Assembly (NCBI RefSeq): GCF_028023555.1
Contig: NZ_JAQIOY010000004.1
Coordinates: forward strand, 1 to 64,000
DNA length: 64,000 bases
Direction of reading: 5' to 3'
DNA from: Thalassococcus_A lentus
GTDB lineage: Bacteria > Pseudomonadota > Alphaproteobacteria > Rhodobacterales > Rhodobacteraceae
In this document: positions 1 through 8,707 of the stretch, one piece after another
How positions within the stretch are numbered: position 1 is the stretch's first letter
How the letters are laid out: every line of letters begins with the position of its first letter
Position numbers and translations under genes: made by a program
The notes under the pieces: model-generated
The model's database searches: none
What the model saw: only the letters and a program-made list of their open reading frames with translations
What the model was told of the DNA's origin: nothing

Positions 1-118
1 CTCGTACTCTTTGATCATGCTGATGATCTGTTCGTCACTAAATCTGCGTTTCATAGTCCATCCTTTGCTTGGACGGATTGCTAACACCTCAGTGGCCTGA
101 TTTCAGGGGGCTGGGTCA
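1..118 (-). mobile_element. End of an IS3-family insertion sequence
   Basis: Read on the minus strand, positions 54 to 1 encode the first 18 residues of an OrfA transposase (starting MKRRFSDEQIISMIKEYE), the helix-turn-helix end of IS3-family OrfA proteins. The gene runs off the left edge. The element probably ends at 118, where the minus strand begins TGACCCAGCCCCCTGAAATC, a typical IS3 terminal repeat starting with TG. No target duplication can be judged because the other end is outside the window. The element marks the left border of the accessory region and lies 168 bp from the end of the PIN-domain gene; I see no gene in 119-286. Confidence 0.7.
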
Positions 119-286
119 ACAGATTTCGATTGTAGGTGCCGCGCAACCTGGCGGAACGGGTGTCGAGCGACTGTGAACCCATTGACTAGTTATTTTAGGA
201 AACGCTGTTCATCGACTGGTGAGACCACGAATATGCGCTCAGTCCACTGATGCCCTGTCAGAACACTAATGAGTTAAGACCAACGC

Positions 287-2593
287 TTAGGTTTTCTTCT
301 TCGATTCTCCAATTGTCTTGCGCACAAGTTCGAAGAGCTGTTCGAAGCGATCATCATCATAGGGCATCACTTTAAGCAATTTGAAGTCTTGGTAGAGTCG
401 CTCCAATTCGGTCAATTCGCCTTCAAATCGCCTCTTGTCTGCATCGGTTGTCGGAAAATATGTTGCCTTCCCGAAGAGGAAGTAGGCTCGTCCAAGGAAA
501 GATCTGCACCCACCTTCAAAGTCAGCGCTCGACGTGATGTATTCGGCATAAACAGGAGTGATCTTGTTGACCTTGTCGGTCAACTCACTGTCTTTGACAC
601 CCCTGTTCTTCAGAACTGTAGCGCCAATAAACAGATTGGTTAGCAAGCTTTCGGTGACCTGATATCGAATCCAGTCATCGGGAATTGTGTGCGTCTGCCC
701 CAATGCCGCGGCGATCTTGTCGCTGATTTCCAAGATGCGCCTCTTCAGTTCCGCCTTCTTGGGCTTCTCATCAGCCTGGGTTTCCAGGAAAACCTCGGCA
801 AGTTCGATAGCCGCTTCTTCGCTACGAAACCTCACTCTCAACCACTCTCGCGAGGCCCGGTTCTTCTCTCCATCTAGGCAAGCTTCTGATTGCTGCAGCG
901 ACGTTCTGGCGCCCGTCAGCTGTGCCGGCGTCTTTGCCTGCAATCGCTGTGCTATGGATTTCACGTAGTAGGATTCCCGGCCGCTGAGGTCCTCGGTAGT
1001 TGCTGTCTCACTGGACCTGCGCAGTAATGCCTGGTCGGCGATCAATTCGGCGGTTTGCCATTTGCCGAGGCTTGCGAACAAAGATGCGAAACTAAGGCAG
1101 TAGGAGTACCCTCCGTCATCTTGACCCTCCAGAGCACGAATGTCGTCTAGAGACACTTTCTCTTTGGGATCGCCCGCAATCCTCTTGATAGTGTCGTAGG
1201 CGTTGTGAAAACGGCCAAAATAGATAGCAGGAACACTTCGGGGGCGAATGGGAAGCTTGGCTTGATCGAACACAAAGTAACTTGTGCTCAGGACCTGCTC
1301 AAAGAACTCGGACCATGACGAATGTACTTCCGCAACTTTCTTTCGGGCGACGTCCCGCATCGCTTTCAGTACAGCTGTTTCATCGCCAGCTTCAGAAATT
1401 CCTTGGATCATTCGCTTGTATTTGTTGCTCGACGCCGCGTGCGCCTCCTCAAGCTTCGCCACGTGGTCACGCCAGCCAGCCTTGATTTTGGAGGCGAGTG
1501 CTTCGAAGTCTTCAGAGTCACCTTTGGTTTTTGACCCGCCGGTTTCAATCTCCTCAAGTGCAGGCATCATGTCAGAAAGCAACTTGATCCAGCCATCAAG
1601 AAGCCTCACCGTATTGGAAACACTCAGTTCTTCGCCTTTAGCCTCCTGATCCGGCGCCAAAACTGATTGCGCTGCAAGAAACGCTTTCGGGTGGCGGATG
1701 AATTCATCGCGAAACGTCTTGTCTGGCCCGATTTCGACGCACTTGCTTGTCGTGATCAACGCAGCGTCCGCCGTGATCAAAACAACCTTATGACCGGTTC
1801 CAGAAAGCCGTTCGTTTATGAGCTGAATTCTTGCGAGCGCCGACACGTCACACCGCATGGCATATTGGTTCTTGCTCACACCCTGCGTTTCGAAAACTTT
1901 GCCCCAGTCGACCCTGTACCGGGTCTCGCTGATCTGGTCCCGCAAAGTCCGCGGTACCGAGAACTTTCCGTATAGCTCAGGTTCTTTTTTGAACAACTCG
2001 CTGAAATAGGGTGCGGTTGAAAAGGCCAGACCAAGACGCTGAACGCGTCCTGTCTCAACGATCTCAGCAAACCTTCGATAGTCCTGCCCTGGACCGTCAT
2101 CATGAGCCAGCAAATTCGCGAGCTTTGGAAGAGCTTGCTCGAGCAGCTCAGCTGGTTCGTTGGCCATTGAAAGAGCAAAGGCAAAGTCTTCGCTGATATC
2201 ATTGAGCTCTTCTTCGAGTTCAATTTGTTCATGCACACCGCGTAGGAGCATCGTTTCAAATGCCCATCTCGCTTCCGCATCATGGCCGTGAGAAATCAAA
2301 AACGGTCGCTCGAAACTGCACAAACGTTCAAAGAGGAAGCGCCTTAGACTAAGGGCAAGCGTTCGTGCGTCCTCAAGCCGATCATCAAAGAACACGTGCC
2401 CCAAATCGGCGCGCCGGTGTGGTGACACTCCGAAGAAGAGGATGTTGGTGTCCACAGCATAGTGAATGACAGTCCCTTCACTTTGAGACTGCAGATCGTG
2501 CTGACACAATCTGACTTCTTCAGCTAGCTCTCCAATATCTTTGCTGTAGCGCAGTAGTCTGTTTCTATAGTCTTTCTTCATTCCTTGATCCAC
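287..2593 (-). CDS. PIN-domain protein, last gene of a three-gene operon
   Basis: A 768-residue protein with an N-terminal PIN-like nuclease fold. Visible acidic positions are D48 in VDTN, D249 in a segment RCDVSALARI, and D276 in LITADAAL, which match the first, third and fourth acidic sites of PIN nucleases. The roughly 190 residues between D48 and D249 make it much larger than VapC toxins (about 130 residues), so it carries a helical insertion. The remaining 490 residues are helical and include a TPR-like stretch near 520-540; I recognise no family there. Its start overlaps the preceding gene by 16 bp, so translation is probably coupled. A metal-dependent RNase role is inferred from the fold only. 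No signal peptide or membrane segment is seen, so it is likely cytoplasmic. Confidence 0.6.
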   Translation of the reverse strand: MDQGMKKDYRNRLLRYSKDIGELAEEVRLCQHDLQSQSEGTVIHYAVDTNILFFGVSPHRRADLGHVFFDDRLEDARTLALSLRRFLFERLCSFERPFLISHGHDAEARWAFETMLLRGVHEQIELEEELNDISEDFAFALSMANEPAELLEQALPKLANLLAHDDGPGQDYRRFAEIVETGRVQRLGLAFSTAPYFSELFKKEPELYGKFSVPRTLRDQISETRYRVDWGKVFETQGVSKNQYAMRCDVSALARIQLINERLSGTGHKVVLITADAALITTSKCVEIGPDKTFRDEFIRHPKAFLAAQSVLAPDQEAKGEELSVSNTVRLLDGWIKLLSDMMPALEEIETGGSKTKGDSEDFEALASKIKAGWRDHVAKLEEAHAASSNKYKRMIQGISEAGDETAVLKAMRDVARKKVAEVHSSWSEFFEQVLSTSYFVFDQAKLPIRPRSVPAIYFGRFHNAYDTIKRIAGDPKEKVSLDDIRALEGQDDGGYSYCLSFASLFASLGKWQTAELIADQALLRRSSETATTEDLSGRESYYVKSIAQRLQAKTPAQLTGARTSLQQSEACLDGEKNRASREWLRVRFRSEEAAIELAEVFLETQADEKPKKAELKRRILEISDKIAAALGQTHTIPDDWIRYQVTESLLTNLFIGATVLKNRGVKDSELTDKVNKITPVYAEYITSSADFEGGCRSFLGRAYFLFGKATYFPTTDADKRRFEGELTELERLYQDFKLLKVMPYDDDRFEQLFELVRKTIGESKKKT

Positions 2594-3750
2594 CGAGCGG
2601 CGCGCGCGGTAGGGATCTTGTTTTCCCCCAGCAAACGAGACGCCTGGTCCGCCAAACTCATCTCGGCAAATGCTTCAGGGGTCAGGGGACCATCTTCCTC
2701 ATATTGAGCGACCGGTGACACCACCGGCAAATCTCCAATATTGGGCACAGGGCAAATTTCTTCTGTCGTACCAGGTACTATGAAACATTCTCTGTTCTCA
2801 GCGATGTAGAGTAGATGCATCCGCTCGAATGTCGCGCGCCACAACCAGTTCTCGTTGGCGTGGCGACCGGGCGCGTCGTTTTCAAAGTGAAGCTTAATTA
2901 AGCCATCGACATATGTCGGAGCACCAACAATCTGAAAAATTGCGACTGCAATCTTGTTCTGGCAAGTTTCCATTTCGTCGAGGCCAATACGGCGCAGCCT
3001 GGAAAACTCGGAGTTGCTTTGCTTGGCAAGACCCCTTACAATTTTCCACCAGGGCCGTCGGGAATCGCGGATCTTTTCGACAATAAGTTCTTCAAAAGGC
3101 TTTTCTTTTGCGGTCTTGTTGTGCGACGCAATCTCTTCAAGCGAAGCGACTTTGAACTCCTCTGCGGCAAAGAGATCTTGTAATGGCGCTATGAGCGTTC
3201 GCCCGTCTCGAAAGCCGATAAGCAAGCCGAGGAGCTTGTTGCTATCGGTGTAGATTAGCGACCCTGCATCTCCGGCTTCCCCAAATCCTGCGTCAGATGT
3301 GGCTTGCACTTCAACAAGGCGGCTCTTGACGCGCAGCGAGGTTTGATCGGAATATTCAATATCCAAGGAGGTGTTTATTCGTCTGACATAGCCCGTGCGA
3401 ATTGAGTCGTCGCTAGCTCTGAACCAGACGTTCTGGGCAAACACGCTGTTTGTGTTGGCAACTTCGCAAACCGAATAGCTCTCTGATAACACTTCCGCCT
3501 GCTTTTCGATCGCAAACCAACCCATCGCCCGAGCGCCCTGCCAAACCTCGTGATTAGAGTGCCAGCGTGCGGCTTGCGTTCCAACCTGTCTCGAAGATTT
3601 CTTGCCAGCAACAAAAACACCCTCTTTAGCGCTTTGAAGAAAGTCTCGGCTCGTCAAACCAAACAGCTCTCCATGAGCATTGGAAAGGATCAAAGTCACC
3701 TTTGCCTCGAAGCCGCCCTTGAGGGCGATTATGCTACCAGAAGCAAGCAT
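2578..3750 (-). CDS. Trypsin-fold (S1-like) protein with apparently missing catalytic His
   Basis: A 390-residue protein. Residues 160-164 read GDAGS, the nucleophile motif of trypsin-like peptidases, followed by a beta strand as expected. The segment that should carry the LTxxH motif with the catalytic His reads LTSRD at residues 32-36, so the His looks replaced. The protein therefore may be an inactive sensor or scaffold, or may use another residue. The second half (220-390) is helical, matches nothing I recognise and could be an effector-associated domain. It lacks a signal peptide, which argues for an internal role. It lies 4 bp after the FAD-binding gene and overlaps the PIN gene by 16 bp. 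Confidence 0.55.
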   Translation of the reverse strand: MLASGSIIALKGGFEAKVTLILSNAHGELFGLTSRDFLQSAKEGVFVAGKKSSRQVGTQAARWHSNHEVWQGARAMGWFAIEKQAEVLSESYSVCEVANTNSVFAQNVWFRASDDSIRTGYVRRINTSLDIEYSDQTSLRVKSRLVEVQATSDAGFGEAGDAGSLIYTDSNKLLGLLIGFRDGRTLIAPLQDLFAAEEFKVASLEEIASHNKTAKEKPFEELIVEKIRDSRRPWWKIVRGLAKQSNSEFSRLRRIGLDEMETCQNKIAVAIFQIVGAPTYVDGLIKLHFENDAPGRHANENWLWRATFERMHLLYIAENRECFIVPGTTEEICPVPNIGDLPVVSPVAQYEEDGPLTPEAFAEMSLADQASRLLGENKIPTARAARWIKE

Positions 3751-3754
3751 TACT

Positions 3755-5452
3755 TTACCCTGGTGCCTTGACGGCAGACACGTAAGTGTCTCGGTCGCTG
3801 CGTTTCTGAGAAATCAGGGGTATGCCAAACAATTCGCGGTCAAATCCGCCTGTCTTCTTAGAAGACTTAAGGTAAGCGTCGTTAGTCTCGACCACGAATG
3901 TACCACTCTTGCTTTCGTTGTCCCAATCAGGCTCAACAGCAGTGCCGAGGACTTTCTTAGCGAATGACTCTGCTTTTGCCAGACGAGCCTTAACATACTC
4001 AAAATCATCAGGCTGATCGCGCACAACATCAGGCAAAGCGGACGAAAACGCCGCCGGTGGTAACTTCACATCAATCACGTTTTGCAACGTATGTGTCTTT
4101 CTTGCTACCTCAATATCGAAGCTCTCAAAAAGCTCTCGGATGGGCGCTTTTGTGCCGTGCCTCACGACTTTTCTATCCGCCTTGATCTTCTTTCGCCGAC
4201 CGTCCGGGTGCCGGATATAGGGTTCGCCCCGGAATTCCTCAACTCTCCCCCGCACATAGATTTCGGGACGCACGCTCAACGCATGCGCCATCAAGAGCTT
4301 GTTGATCGGCGCTGCGTTGGGAGAAAACGGCGCTTCAAGGTTGCCGACGAGAGTGACGCGTTCAGGTTTGTAAAGCGCCGCGTCTAGAATGTCCAGGCAT
4401 CCCGCGGGAAGCGCGGCAATGATCTTTTCATAGCCCTTTGCAAGCTCAACGGCGATGGCGTTTTGTTTCGTCGTCCCAAAATGCAAATCGGGGTCGCCGA
4501 ATTCAGGATCGAACTCCATGTTCTTCGACTCTATCCGTTGCTCCAAGTTGCGGATGTTCTCTTCGGTTTGGGACAGTACGTATTCGTCGAAGCCAGCGAC
4601 CGTGGTTGGTGGTTTTTGGTACGTGCGATGACGCAGAGCCGCAATCACCTCGATCAGCAACTTTCCTCCCTCGACCTTGCGGTACATGAAACGCCCGCAG
4701 TCGATAAGCCCCCCGTCACCGGTCCCGCTGACAATGAACTTTGCGTCTTCCTCTCTTTCCCGGAACGTTCCAATTGCATCCGGCACCCAGTACGTGGATT
4801 CATCACTTAGATCGAGATCGACTTCTTCCCCGAATCCAAGAGCAACAAAAACAGCGTCGAATTCCTCCTTCTTCAAAGAAACGGTATTGTCCTCAAGCGT
4901 GTGCTCATAGTGAACGACGACGCCATCTTTATCGACGCTGCACTTTTCAACCTTCTTGATCGCGCAACGTGTTTTGGGTTTTGGCAATTCTGGTTTAAAT
5001 TGGGTTTCCCATTCCTCGAACAGCGCATCAGTTACGCGTTTTGCCGTATCGACGTACCAATTCAAAAATGGATTACTTGTGCTGGACGCAAACCGCGCCG
5101 TCATCGGCCATGAATTGTAGCATGGATGAAGCAGTCGATGTAGAGCTTGGAGCTGCAACTTCAGGACGCGATCACGTGTTTCAAAGACCTCTGCCATCAC
5201 ACCCATACCAGCCAACGCCACGCAGGCAGTTGTTCCAGCCAAACCACCTCCGAGAATGGCCACTCGAGAACCCGGTTTCACTATCTCACTCAGTTGGTGC
5301 GCAGCAAATGCAACGTTCAATGCGCGCTTCTGCTGAAAGGCAAACCCAACCTTGTTACCATAGGGACCAATGCAAAAACCAAAGTCCCCTAATTCACTTA
5401 ATCGCGCGGGCTCCAAAACCAACTTCCGCGCATCCCCCACAGAAAATTCCAA
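3755..5452 (-). CDS. FAD/NAD(P)-binding protein, first gene of a three-gene operon
   Basis: A 565-residue protein. Residues 64-73 (VAILGGGLAG) form the glycine-rich Rossmann loop of FAD-dependent oxidoreductases, with an acidic strand end at 89-94. A second dinucleotide-type segment, FIVSGTGDGGLIDCGRF, lies mid-protein. The N-terminal 60 residues precede the Rossmann fold, which is unusual. The C-terminal 150 residues have no recognisable domain. The only start I can place is TTG at 5452, with GGGACA just upstream; no ATG lies before the Rossmann fold. It could oxidise a substrate or sense a nucleotide such as NAD(P); the sequence does not say which. With the next two genes it forms a tight operon, probably transcribed from the gene-free region on its right. 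Confidence 0.6.
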   Translation of the reverse strand: MEFSVGDARKLVLEPARLSELGDFGFCIGPYGNKVGFAFQQKRALNVAFAAHQLSEIVKPGSRVAILGGGLAGTTACVALAGMGVMAEVFETRDRVLKLQLQALHRLLHPCYNSWPMTARFASSTSNPFLNWYVDTAKRVTDALFEEWETQFKPELPKPKTRCAIKKVEKCSVDKDGVVVHYEHTLEDNTVSLKKEEFDAVFVALGFGEEVDLDLSDESTYWVPDAIGTFREREEDAKFIVSGTGDGGLIDCGRFMYRKVEGGKLLIEVIAALRHRTYQKPPTTVAGFDEYVLSQTEENIRNLEQRIESKNMEFDPEFGDPDLHFGTTKQNAIAVELAKGYEKIIAALPAGCLDILDAALYKPERVTLVGNLEAPFSPNAAPINKLLMAHALSVRPEIYVRGRVEEFRGEPYIRHPDGRRKKIKADRKVVRHGTKAPIRELFESFDIEVARKTHTLQNVIDVKLPPAAFSSALPDVVRDQPDDFEYVKARLAKAESFAKKVLGTAVEPDWDNESKSGTFVVETNDAYLKSSKKTGGFDRELFGIPLISQKRSDRDTYVSAVKAPG

Positions 5453-6261
5453 ATCTGTCCCTGTTCTTTTGTTTTTTGGGACTTTAGCCCCATTTCAGCG
5501 CCAAACCCATAGTTTAAGGCAAATATTGCACGAGAGTATGGCAAGCTGGATACAGCCATCAACAGATAATGAGCGTCTTCTTCCGCCTTGGAGCGAAAAA
5601 ATGGCAGATAGTTAAGTTATAAACAGAGTTATGCACATTTGGAGGCAGTCGAAAGCTGCGCAAAAGCCCAAATGCCTTTGCTCATTGTTAAATTTGAAAC
5701 AAGGACAATGGCTGGTTCACGACGACGGAAAGAACGCCCTTACAGTGCCTTGGATCATTGCGGAACGGGACGCTGTGCAATGATCGCCCGCAGATAGACC
5801 TGAGATGTCGGCTGGCGCATTAAAGTCCACCCAAGTCACACCTTTTCTGGACAAAAGCTGGTCGAGTTCCAGTGTCGTTGAAGAGGGGCTTTCTAAATTT
5901 TTTAAATAACAACAAACTAAAAGATAAGATGTTACGGTGGGAGCATAATTCCTAGATCCGCCGCCGGGATTCGAAAGGGTTGCGATTTTTCGGGGTTCTT
6001 TGAAACCTAGGTCGCGGCGCACCTTACCAACACCGAAAGTGTCCAAATTCAAAGTGAATGTTTTAGACCTGCACAGCTTGACCCACAAAGCCCATAAAAT
6101 GATTTGCCGCGTCAATAAGCCTAAGAAGATCGTGGAGATCGTGTTCGTTATTGATAGCGCTGCGCAGCCAGAGCTGCACCTGAAGAGCTGAAACTTAAAA
6201 CCACTGGCGCATCACGGGCGTTTGCGCCTAACTTGCCCCCGTTCAAGTTGTGGGGTTTTCT
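5453..6261. other. Gene-free region between divergent genes
   Basis: About 800 bp separates the minus-strand FAD-trypsin-PIN operon from the plus-strand transglutaminase gene. It must hold both promoters. It is rich in A and T around 5880-5930, in contrast to the flanking genes. Open frames here (for example 5717-6115, minus) have no recognisable similarity and no clear ribosome binding site. I see no RNA gene or repeat. Confidence 0.5.
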
Positions 6262-7191
6262 ATGCGGTTTTTGCTTCGTTGCCTATCACTGATATTCGTA
6301 TTGGCCGGAGTTTTACCGGCCAACGCTGATGTTCGGGCAGAGGTGAAAGCCTTGTTCGAGCAAGACTTGACCGATGTGGATTTCGCGGAAGTCATGGCCG
6401 CCGTGGAACGGATCATAGATCCCCGCTTGGACGGCGAGGCAATATTGGCCGAGATCGACCGTATGGCCTTCCACATCCAGACCGCTACGCCAAAGGATGC
6501 CCCCGAATGGGACAAGGTGGATGCCATCCGTCAGTACATCTATGAGCCGGGCTATTGGAACGGCAACCGCGCCTTTGCCTACGATCTGGATGACCCTTAT
6601 GGGTTGAAATTCGAGAACCGCTTTTTGTCCGACTATCTCGCGGATCGACGCGGCAACTGTGTGACCATGCCGTTTCTCTTTATCGCCATTGGGCAACGTT
6701 TGGGGCTGGATATGCGCCCGTCACTGGCTCCGCAGCACGTTTTGGTCAGATTCACCACCAAAGAAGGTGAAGATCACAACATCGAGGCCACCAATGGCGG
6801 CTTGCGCAGTGACAACGCACCTTACGTCAACAACATGCCGATCACGGCGAAAGCCATCGCCAATCGGGTGTTTCTGGCAACTCTCAGCAACGAAGAAGCG
6901 GTGGCCGTAATTGCCATTGTTGTGGTGGAGTATCTGATCAAGGAAAAGCGGTATCACGACGCTATGGCCGTGGCCGACACCTTGCTCAATCACTATCCGA
7001 ATTTCGCCTATGCAATGGTGAAAAAGGGAACTGCCGCCTACTATCTGCTGAAGACCAAATTCTACGATGAATACCCGACCGCCCAAGACGTGCCAGATGA
7101 TCAGCGCTACTACCTCGCCTATCTTCAGCGCGTGAACCAAAACACTTTCGACCAGGCCGAAGGTTTGGGTTGGCGACCGGCAGAGCGATAG
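6262..7191 (+). CDS. Secreted transglutaminase-like protein
   Basis: The 309-residue product starts with a Sec signal peptide (MRFLLRCLSLIF, cleavage after PANADA-like ANA-D). The body matches the transglutaminase-like core found with SirB1: a nucleophile Cys in RRGNCVTMPFLF, a His in APQHVLVRF and a polar residue in HNIEATNGG. The C-terminus (about 215-300) is helical and TPR-like. An in-frame GTG at 6250 could add four residues, but the ATG directly preceding the hydrophobic core suits a signal peptide better. The Rhs-type toxin gene follows 45 bp downstream on the same strand, so the two may be co-transcribed. A role in processing or crosslinking envelope or toxin proteins is inference. 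Confidence 0.65.
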   Translation: MRFLLRCLSLIFVLAGVLPANADVRAEVKALFEQDLTDVDFAEVMAAVERIIDPRLDGEAILAEIDRMAFHIQTATPKDAPEWDKVDAIRQYIYEPGYWNGNRAFAYDLDDPYGLKFENRFLSDYLADRRGNCVTMPFLFIAIGQRLGLDMRPSLAPQHVLVRFTTKEGEDHNIEATNGGLRSDNAPYVNNMPITAKAIANRVFLATLSNEEAVAVIAIVVVEYLIKEKRYHDAMAVADTLLNHYPNFAYAMVKKGTAAYYLLKTKFYDEYPTAQDVPDDQRYYLAYLQRVNQNTFDQAEGLGWRPAER

Positions 7192-7236
7192 GTTAGCCTC
7201 AACTCAGAGTTGGAGTTTTAGTTCAGGAGAGATTCG

Positions 7237-8007
7237 ATGCTCCGCATTTTGCAGCAATTCATTCTCACAACATTTTTTGCCGTGTTCGCCTCGCAGGCCA
7301 GCGCGATGTTCATCCAGCCCGATTGGTTCGATCCGACCGATCCTCGTGTTGGAACAAACCGTTATGCCTATAGCTTCAATGATCCGATCAATCAAAGAGA
7401 CCCGGGCGGGAATGCAGTCGAAACGATTTGGGATGCTTTTAATGTAGCTCTCGGGGCAGTTTCATTTGCCGGGAATGTTGCTGTTGGAAACTACTGGGGA
7501 GCCGCGCTTGATGCCGCAGGAGTGGTTGTGGATGGAGCTGCAACAGCTACTCCGGTCGTGCCCGGAGGAGCGGGCGCGGCAATTACAATTGGCAGGATTG
7601 CAACAGCGAGTAATGCAGTTCGCAATGGTGCTCAGAAGTTTGGGAAAGTATTCAGTAGATCAAAAATATCCCAAACAACTGATCGTATTGCCTCTCGCGT
7701 TCAGAACAACTTGGATCATCTGTCAACAAGTGATCTAATCGGTGCGGCAGGCGATATTCTAGGTAGTCCAGTTACTATCGGAAACAAGACATATGATCAC
7801 TTGAACGAAGTTGAGAATGCTCTTTCAGGTCTTAAGAACCAAGCCCAAGACCTTCAAAGGATTCTGGCAAGAGATGATCTAACAGAAGCACAAAGACGAG
7901 CTGCGCAAGAGCTCCTATCCTCAACATCTAACCACATAGACCGGGTAGAGAAAACACTCGATACGGCGAGAGATGTGGCTGAGAAAACTAAAGGCATTAT
8001 TGAATGA
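7237..8007 (+). CDS. Miniature secreted Rhs-core protein with Ntox28-like toxin end
   Basis: The 256-residue product has an N-terminal signal peptide (residues 1-24, ending QASA) fused directly to the last 30 residues of an Rhs core (FIQPDWFDPTDPRVGTNRYA, ending NDPINQRDPGGN). The same core is found in the full-length Rhs gene near 18210-18306. A hydrophobic Gly/Ala-rich pretoxin stretch follows (about 65-120). The final 80 residues have a charged helical pattern (YDHLNEVENALSGLKNQ and DLTEAQRRAAQELL) resembling the polymorphic toxin type 28 (Ntox28) family; that assignment is from memory. Ribosome binding site GGAGAG precedes the ATG. It overlaps the next gene by 4 bp (ATGA). Either a shrunken Rhs toxin or a displaced toxin cassette that gained its own export signal. 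Confidence 0.65.
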   Translation: MLRILQQFILTTFFAVFASQASAMFIQPDWFDPTDPRVGTNRYAYSFNDPINQRDPGGNAVETIWDAFNVALGAVSFAGNVAVGNYWGAALDAAGVVVDGAATATPVVPGGAGAAITIGRIATASNAVRNGAQKFGKVFSRSKISQTTDRIASRVQNNLDHLSTSDLIGAAGDILGSPVTIGNKTYDHLNEVENALSGLKNQAQDLQRILARDDLTEAQRRAAQELLSSTSNHIDRVEKTLDTARDVAEKTKGIIE

Positions 8008-8582
8008 TTGACTTTAGGAATATCTATCTAAAGGCAAAGTCAGGTAGCCCTCTGCCCAGAGGTGATAGGGAGGCGTTGTCAGGTAATTTTTTTGGGGCTG
8101 AGAGCGGTATTAGCTACCATTCAGTCTTGGCCTTTGGGCTTGTCTCTCAGCCATCGAAACGGAATGTAGAACGGCTTTTGTCGCTCGCCGAGTATTTTAA
8201 GGTACATTGGGATGATGACCGACTAAAGGCTTGCTTGACCTGCGGTTGCATGTATTGGGAGGTGTGTGAGGACTTTGTTAACTTGGCGAAACAAATCTTA
8301 GATGAAGAAGACGCGAGCGTTTTTCAAGAAAGTGCTCCCGTTTCAGCCTCGTGCTTATCTAAGGTTGCCGCCGAAAAAAAATCTACTGAACTGCTGCATC
8401 ATTTGATTTCGTGTGCGCAAAAGAGTTTTCAAGATGGCTTCGCTATTCGTGGGGAGGCTATTGTCAGCGCAGCCCTCAAAGCTGCGACCGGCCAGAAATG
8501 GATTAAAAAGTCAGAACTCACCCCGTTTCTGAATGTAAACATGCTAGATACTATTCAATTTGATATGGAGCTGGAAACCTGA
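8004..8582 (+). CDS. Probable immunity protein for the upstream Rhs-type toxin
   Basis: A 192-residue protein without signal peptide or membrane segment, starting inside the stop codon of the toxin gene (ATGA overlap), the usual arrangement of toxin and immunity genes. It is Cys-rich around residues 72-78 (CLTCGCMYW) and otherwise helical. I do not recognise the family. The position, strand, small size and lower G+C look compared with core genes all suit an immunity protein. A cytoplasmic immunity protein would imply that the toxin acts in the cytoplasm of target cells. Confidence 0.55.
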   Translation: MIDFRNIYLKAKSGSPLPRGDREALSGNFFGAESGISYHSVLAFGLVSQPSKRNVERLLSLAEYFKVHWDDDRLKACLTCGCMYWEVCEDFVNLAKQILDEEDASVFQESAPVSASCLSKVAAEKKSTELLHHLISCAQKSFQDGFAIRGEAIVSAALKAATGQKWIKKSELTPFLNVNMLDTIQFDMELET

Positions 8583-8707
8583 TCAGGTTTCCGTTTGTTT
8601 CAATCTTGTGTAACATATGGACGACCCAGACCGTGTAAAAACGCCCCACCAGATCGCCGTCAGACCACCCCAAACCTTCGGGTTTCATACAAAACAAGCG
8701 GGGCCAT

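Noticed and set aside
5616..5640. DnaA-box-like TTATGCACA, possible replication origin
   Set aside because: Single imperfect box, no cluster, no replication gene nearby.
5717..6115. 132-codon minus-strand frame in the gene-free region
   Set aside because: No start signal, no similarity, low-complexity A/T-rich middle.
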